From Gnetum montanum (taxonomy: Eukaryota > Streptophyta > Gnetopsida > Gnetales > Gnetaceae): a DNA stretch of 64,000 nt. Below, in pieces: positions 58,532 through 64,000 of this stretch (the stretch's first letter is position 1; every line of letters starts with the position of its first letter). The stretch lies in NCBI GenBank assembly GCA_015680685.1, contig MNCI01003306.1:530507-594506 (forward strand), read 5' to 3'. A model generated the notes under the pieces. That model ran no database searches. It was not told where the DNA came from and saw only the letters and a list, made by a program, of their open reading frames with translations. A program made the position numbers and the translations under genes.

Positions 58532-59394
58532 TAATGAGTCATGAATTTGCTGACAGCTGCGATAACGCACCCACGATATCGCATCCGCGGAATCATAGCT
58601 GATGCTATATCACATACATGATATTGCATACGCAATATCGCGGCTTGCCTCAATGTCTATAAATAAGAGGCAGCTTTCCCAGTTTTAGGCATCTAGTTTA
58701 GTTCCTTAGTGAAGCTCTAGTAGTTTTTCGCTTCCAGAGATAGAATTATTTTCCAGTGTTTGCCTGCAGTGTGGTGAATGTAATTGTACAGCATCCTTTA
58801 TTCGAGTGTGACGTACTTGGACACACACATGACCAGAAATAAAGATCGAGATTACTTCATCATTGCAGAATTCACTTAGTTTAATTAATTATTTATTTAA
58901 TTATTATTTATTGCTTTTTTAGTTAAATCTTTCTCACCCTTAAACTCATGTTAAAATGCAGAATGAGTACAACTTGATTACGAGCATTTAAGTGTGATTA
59001 CTTGGTAACCTAGTAGCGTACCTAGGATCTGCGCTTGGTAATCCCAATGGTAGTCATGCACGAAGTCCAAGATGTGTACGGATAATCAAGGAACGGATGC
59101 TCATCACACTTAGGCTAGTTTAGATTCTCTCTTACCCTTTTCTTCTAGCTTAGTTAATATTACTTTCCATTGCCTTCAAAAGTAGCATTAGATTAGGACC
59201 ACATCATACACCTCACTCTGGACTAAATCATACGTGACAAAGATAATACTAGTCCAGGTGGGAAGACAACGAACTATGACCTAAGGCTAACTATCTAGGT
59301 GCCACAACTAGTCTGTCTGCAAAGTTCGACCGGATCACGCATGAAAATTCTTGTATTCGTATGGTTGAGTGTAGGGGTACCTTGCCACTCATCA
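58532..59394 (+). mobile_element. Solo LTR inside element D
   Basis: 863 bp, TAATGAGTCATG..TTGCCACTCATCA with a perfect 5-bp target duplication CCATC (58527-58531 and 59395-59399). U3 carries palindromic ATATCGC/GCGATA repeats (58560-58645), then TATAAATAAGAGG near 58660 and AATAAAGATCGAG near 58838. It is close in type to the LTR of element B, in opposite orientation. Confidence 0.9.
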
Positions 59395-60199
59395 CCATCT
59401 CATAACAACTCAATAAACTTTCGTTGTTCAAAATTCCTTTCTTAAGACTTTCAAATTAAAATTTTTTAATTCTAAACATCATTTATGATTCGTGATCCCT
59501 TAGAGATAGTTTCTATGTCTTCCGAGTCATCCAATTGACTCATTTTTTCCATTGAAAATTGCTCAAAAATTGAAATTTTTTAACAGCGATGTCAGAGCTA
59601 CAATGTATGAGGCCTTATGATGTCAAAGCTATGATGTTGTATCAATGAAATTACATAAATAAAAAGAGTATATATATGCATGGGAGTCAGAGAAATTTTT
59701 CATTCTACCATTTCATAGTAAGAGGAGGTTTTGTAATTTTTCTAAGCTCTAACAACCTAACTTCCTGAAGCAATAACTTTCTCACCATAGCTTTGATTTC
59801 TATGATCCTGTTGATCCTAGAGTGCTCAACTTAAGTGTGGGGCGTTTTAGTATGCATACATTCAAAAAATTGAAACAAAATTTTCTAACACCCAAAAGAC
59901 ATTATCAAGGATAAGTATAAGAGAATAACAAAATGATTATACCTAACTAACCAAATTTCAGCCAAAGAACTTAACCAATTCTTCTGAATAACCATATTAA
60001 CCAAACACAGGTACAAAATGATAACTATTGAAGGTCATAATAATAAGGAATATAGCACTTGGAAATTTCTTTTTGAAATTTTTCTAAGTCTGCAACCATG
60101 ATAAGATAGGAACTCGATCAAACTAAGAGTATGAAAAGGGTAATGAACTATACGATTTAATGATAACACTTTAATAATCATGAACTCTTATTGATTGTA

Positions 60200-62960
60200 G
60201 ATGGTCCTAGAAAGACCAACAGCTGAAGGACCTTCCCAACAAGGTGGCAAGAGACCAAGAGGTTGTGGGAGAGGCCAAGCAGGAGAACAAACTTCACAAG
60301 CTGAACATGCAGAGTAGGAGGCTCAATCATTCAGCATACACCAACAAACTCCTACTATTGAACACTTTGCACAAGTAGAAGTAGAGGTTCCACCAGCACC
60401 AAAATAGGGAAAACATCTCATGTTATCTAATGAATGTCTATGTGCCATCCAAGAAAATTCTATCATGTCCACAGTCATCGTGGAATTGAACTTTGGACCC
60501 TTCATGAAGTTTGCTATATAGGCTATAAGGATGCCACTTAAAGCATCTCCCATATGGCCTACATTGCCCAATAGTGGTGAATGGTATTTGGGATAAAATT
60601 ATTAGTTTTGGTAGCACAAGTAAGCATATGCTACAGTGAGAATAGAAGGAGTTTCGATATCTTGCTCAGTAGAGGCAATTGCCAAAGCCCTAATTATCCC
60701 AAATGAAGGAGCTAATGTGATACAAATCTCCATAGGATCTGACACAAATGCCAAGAAATTATGGCTACAAAGAACCTAGAGCAAGGAAGAGAAAGATTCT
60801 AGTGAGATGACTACTAAGGAAAAGATCTATTTCAAGATTGGGACATACCAACTATTTCCAACTAAAAGGCTCAATTTTATTTTAACTTATGCAACCCACA
60901 GAAGTGCAATTCTAATGAGAAAATTCAATGCCAACATCGTCCATTTGCTCTTCCTAGAAATCCAAAGGTAGTTTAAGGAGAAGAAGGTAGGAAAACCAAC
61001 ACTGCCATTCCCCTGTTTGATAAGGAAGATGTGCAAGCAAGTAGGAATCCTGGGCTACACCAATGATGTCTTAAGGAAAACCTAGAACACTTTCTATGTA
61101 GAAATGTCAAAGCCCCTACCTCCTAAGAAAGATTAGCTAGAAAAGCTAGTAGGCTTTTATGGGGTTGTAGGTTCAACTCCTACCAATAACCTTCTAGCTA
61201 CTAGTTAACAACAATAAGAAAGACCCAATAGCCAGCCACCTACTAGAGAACAACAACCACAATAAGCTCCACCACCACTACCACAAGACTACAGACTATC
61301 GATGAGTCATCTATAATAGATTGTAGAAACTATTAACAAGGAAATAAGGGAGGGTGCCATTCTTTACAAAGTAAGAGAGAGTTCAGTCATGCCCAGCATT
61401 TCTACAAATCCTGTAAGTCGGCAAGTGTCACTACAAACAAGAGGAGAGGATGATTGGACACAGAAAATCTTAGGAAATGCTGCATCATTCCAAGTCATGC
61501 TTGAAATTGATGAAGGTGCCACCATTGCAACTATACAGCACTAGGATGTAGTAGGATCAGCTGAAGTTATAACTAATCATGTTAAGGAATCCTTCAATGT
61601 TTATGTTGTGCCACCATCTAATATTTCTAGAGAAAGACATGTTCAAATGCTCACCAATACCTCAATGACTTCTATTGAGCATGAAGATGTGATGGACAAA
61701 TTGTTGTAGATGGGCCAGGTCATGCAAAATTTGTTTGATATCCCTAGTGATATCATAATAATATAGTTTCTTCTAATTTCCATAAATGAAAAGTTGATCA
61801 TGGAAAAAACTAGGGTTGAACATGCAAAAAATAAAGTAGAATTAGCAACTATAAGAGCAAAGAGAAGAGACCATGCACAATTCGTAGCACTAGACAAAAT
61901 TTATGAATTTAGAATCGATCATGTAAGGCAACTAATTTTCCATAACATACAAATGGAAAAGGAGAAGGAGAAGGTAGTGTGGGATGCATCCATTGTTCAA
62001 GCATAAACATATGCATATGCTAAAGCTCTCACATTCCTACAAGAAGAGAATCAAAAACTTTTTGTTGTCAATACCAAGTTGATTGATGTGGAGAAACATA
62101 AAAATGATCTCAAGAAAAGCATTCATTAATTGCAAGAATAGTTAATTTGAGTCAATCAAGACATCAGTAGATTAGCCTAAGAAAATAAGACCCTATTAAT
62201 GGAAGAATTTGTAATTTGCCAAAAATCTACAATCAAAATAAGCATGTGGAAGAATGAGGCCAAGAGACATGAACAACTTAAGGAGCATTTCATAGATCAA
62301 GTGGGCATGTATAAGTAAATAAATAAATAAATAATCTAGATGGAAACGGCTAAAATCAGTTCATTGGTAACCCATCTTGGATAGTCTTACCCATGTTAAC
62401 AAGGCTAAGGTGAAAAATAAAAACCTGTATATAGAGGACTTGATAGAATACATGGGGTTAGCAAATCTTTGATATGCTAACTTGGCCATGTTAATAATAG
62501 GGTGACCTTGAAATGAGCTTGAGCAACATGTAGAAGTTGTGTATGCCATGTATGAGTAGTTTGCTAATAGAAAGGATGCACTAAAAAAATTGCACATGCA
62601 AAACTCTGAGCTCAAAATTATCAAGGCTAGTTACCCAGGACAAAAAGATGTAGTAGCAAACCTAGTGCATCAAATGATAGATTACCAAGAACTAAGAAAC
62701 ATGGGCAAGACTTTTGAAGAGGAAAAAAGGAAATTTGCAACTTGGTACGTGAAGGCCAACAAAATGTTTTCACAACTGCCATGCCCACAAGATGTGCTAG
62801 CTCTATCTAGCATTACTCAATAAGCATGAACAGTTCATGACCCAAGGACAGAGTAAAAAAATATTTAGGCACTCTTGAATTGCTATCAATTTTAGAACCT
62901 TGATAACAAAGGGAAGAAGCCAATGGAAGAGCCTTCATTGCCCAGAACATAACCTACATC
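60200..62960 (+). pseudogene. Element D second ORF: transposon-protein-like domain plus coiled coil
   Basis: ATG at 60200 opens a basic, Gln/Gly-rich start (GPSQQGGKRPRGCGRGQAGE). At about 60810-61080 KEKIYFKIGTYQLFPTKRLN then KKVGKPTLPFPCLIRKMCKQ match element F's equivalent. A Pro/Gln-rich linker (about 61200-61330) and a coiled-coil-like half follow (open pieces 61794-62003 and 62590-62820, for example KNKVELATIRAKRRDHAQ). The frame is broken by many stops. In sense with the LTRs and immediately upstream of the 3' LTR, the position where some plant retroelements have an env-like or extra ORF. There is no signal or membrane segment that I can see. Function unknown. Confidence 0.62.
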
Positions 62961-63156
62961 AAGCTACTCCAAGTTTTATTTTGTTTTGTTTTGTTGTCGT
63001 GAGATTATGTCATTTTGTAAATTCACCAATGCGGCATTCACAGAGTCATGTAAATAGTCAGTTGTATCAACTCTAGCCTACCTCCTAGTTTTGTAAGGGC
63101 CTTTATCTTCATTTTGTTTTAACTCAAGGAAGAGTTTCTAGCTAGTCATGGGGATA

Positions 63157-64000
63157 TGATAAAGATAATTTTTGTTGTAGTATGATATCGTAACTACAAT
63201 ATCATATCAATGATATCATAGCTCATCCTACGTCATCATTGATGTGATGTCTTGGAATGTTTGTAATCCTATAAATACTAACACTTGGGCACACAATCGG
63301 TAACTTTTTATTTCAACAATTAGCAAAAGTCTTGTATTTGTTTTTTTTTTGTAGTTTAGTGATAGAGTAAATGCTCGCAGTGTGGTGTTCAGTAGTTGTT
63401 TGGTGTTTTTATTAGAGTGAGTTGCACTTGGATGTAGTTCATGATCAACAATAAAGATCAAGATTACTTTTCATCATTGTAGCATCCACTTAGTTTTCTA
63501 ATTGTTTACTTAGAATAATTTTCTTGTTTTCTAGTTAATCATTTACATTCCAAATATTTTACATTACATGTTATTAGTAAGTGATATGGATACAACTATT
63601 TTCAAGCACTAAGTGTAGTTATCTGGTAACCCAATAGTGGTGTTGCTTGATTTGCTCAATAGTAATACCACTTGAGAATCCTATTGATGACTACATGAGT
63701 CCAAGATATGAATGGTAGGCTAGAACCAAATATTCATCCCACTAGGTTAAGTTAGATTTATGTTTCCTAGTTCACTAGACTTAGAGCTTTATCTTCAACT
63801 ATGTTTACTATTATGAGTATCAAGAGCCTCATAACATCAACAAATCATATGCCTCACTAAGAGTTAAACCATACACTTGAACTTCATTAACTCAAAGTGG
63901 GAAGATAGTGATCTCAGCCTTAACATTAATTACTAGCATAATTACATTGTATATCTGTGGATTATGATCTAGTTGCACGTGAGCACTAATGACTTGTATG
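63157..64000 (+). repeat. 3' LTR of element D (runs off the window)
   Basis: It begins TGATAAAGATAATTTTTGTT after the polypurine tract GTCATGGGGATA. TATAAATA at 63270-63277; AATAAAGATCAAG near 63450. By comparison with 38600-38657, about 35-45 bp are missing at the right edge. Confidence 0.85.

Larger units (their letters stand above)
37987..64000 (+). mobile_element. Element D: large LTR retroelement with gag-pro and coiled-coil ORF
   Basis: Plus-strand element running off the right edge. 5' LTR 37987-38657, a primer site beginning TGGTGCCATTACTGG (38659), gag 38760-40495 and, after the insertion of element C (40501-55358), the gag C-terminus and protease 55364-56700, then the internal polypurine motif at 57156-57170. 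A solo LTR interrupts at 58532-59394. The coiled-coil ORF is at 60200-62960, the polypurine tract at 63146-63156, and the 3' LTR from 63157. Without C and the solo LTR it is about 10 kb. No reverse transcriptase, RNase H or integrase motif was seen. Confidence 0.82.

Noticed and set aside
60200-62960. Env-like (viral envelope) interpretation of the second ORF
   Set aside because: No signal peptide, transmembrane segment or cleavage site visible; the coiled-coil and transposon-protein-like reading fits better.

Overview
The window looks like nuclear DNA of a seed plant with a large, repeat-filled genome. A gymnosperm is my best guess, from the very low gene density, old nested retroelements and AT-rich spacer; this is inference, and nothing here fixes the species. 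There is no bacterial, organellar or rRNA/tRNA content. The only genes that look intact are two tandem pectin methylesterase (PME) genes on the minus strand, at 7665-10664 and 22750-25588. Each has three exons with conserved splice sites, a PMEI-like pro-domain and a complete catalytic motif set. They are diverged copies of one duplication.

Layout. 1-2709: a LINE ORF2 (reverse transcriptase plus C-terminal zinc knuckle), cut by a G-rich hairpin repeat. 2699-5860: a hAT transposase pseudogene (minus strand, three nonsense codons, one recognisable intron) lying between two G-rich tracts in the same orientation. 6925-7143: the C-terminal 72 codons of a chloroplast Toc75-like import channel, a gene fragment. 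7665-10664: PME1. 11900-12240: two tRNA-derived SINE copies, one with a clear target-site duplication (TSD). 13020-21008: element A, a minus-strand gag-only LTR element whose left LTR carries a solo LTR. 21120-22512: a LINE 3' relic and a 153-bp tandem duplication. 22750-25588: PME2. 26190-31935: G-rich tract, two more SINEs, and an old LINE relic split by a SINE and by truncated LTR element G.

31936 to the end is a Russian doll. Minus-strand element F (from 31936) is interrupted by plus-strand element D (37987 to beyond 64000). D's gag is interrupted by minus-strand element C (40501-55358), and C by minus-strand element B (42944-51093). A solo LTR (58532-59394) also sits in D. TSDs were read directly for B (CCATG), for the solo LTRs (AGTAT, CCATC) and, with one mismatch, for C.

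A, B, C and D are related Ty3-type elements. They have an Asp-tRNA-type primer binding site and a gag (B and D also a retropepsin), but I see no reverse transcriptase, RNase H or integrase. They are therefore probably non-autonomous, like the described TR-GAG class. D, F and G also carry, in sense and just upstream of the 3' LTR, a second long degenerate ORF: a basic N-terminus, a region like the 'putative plant transposon protein' family, then a long coiled coil. This gag/pro plus coiled-coil ORF architecture, and a protease-less sublineage (A and C), are the best candidates for something under-described.
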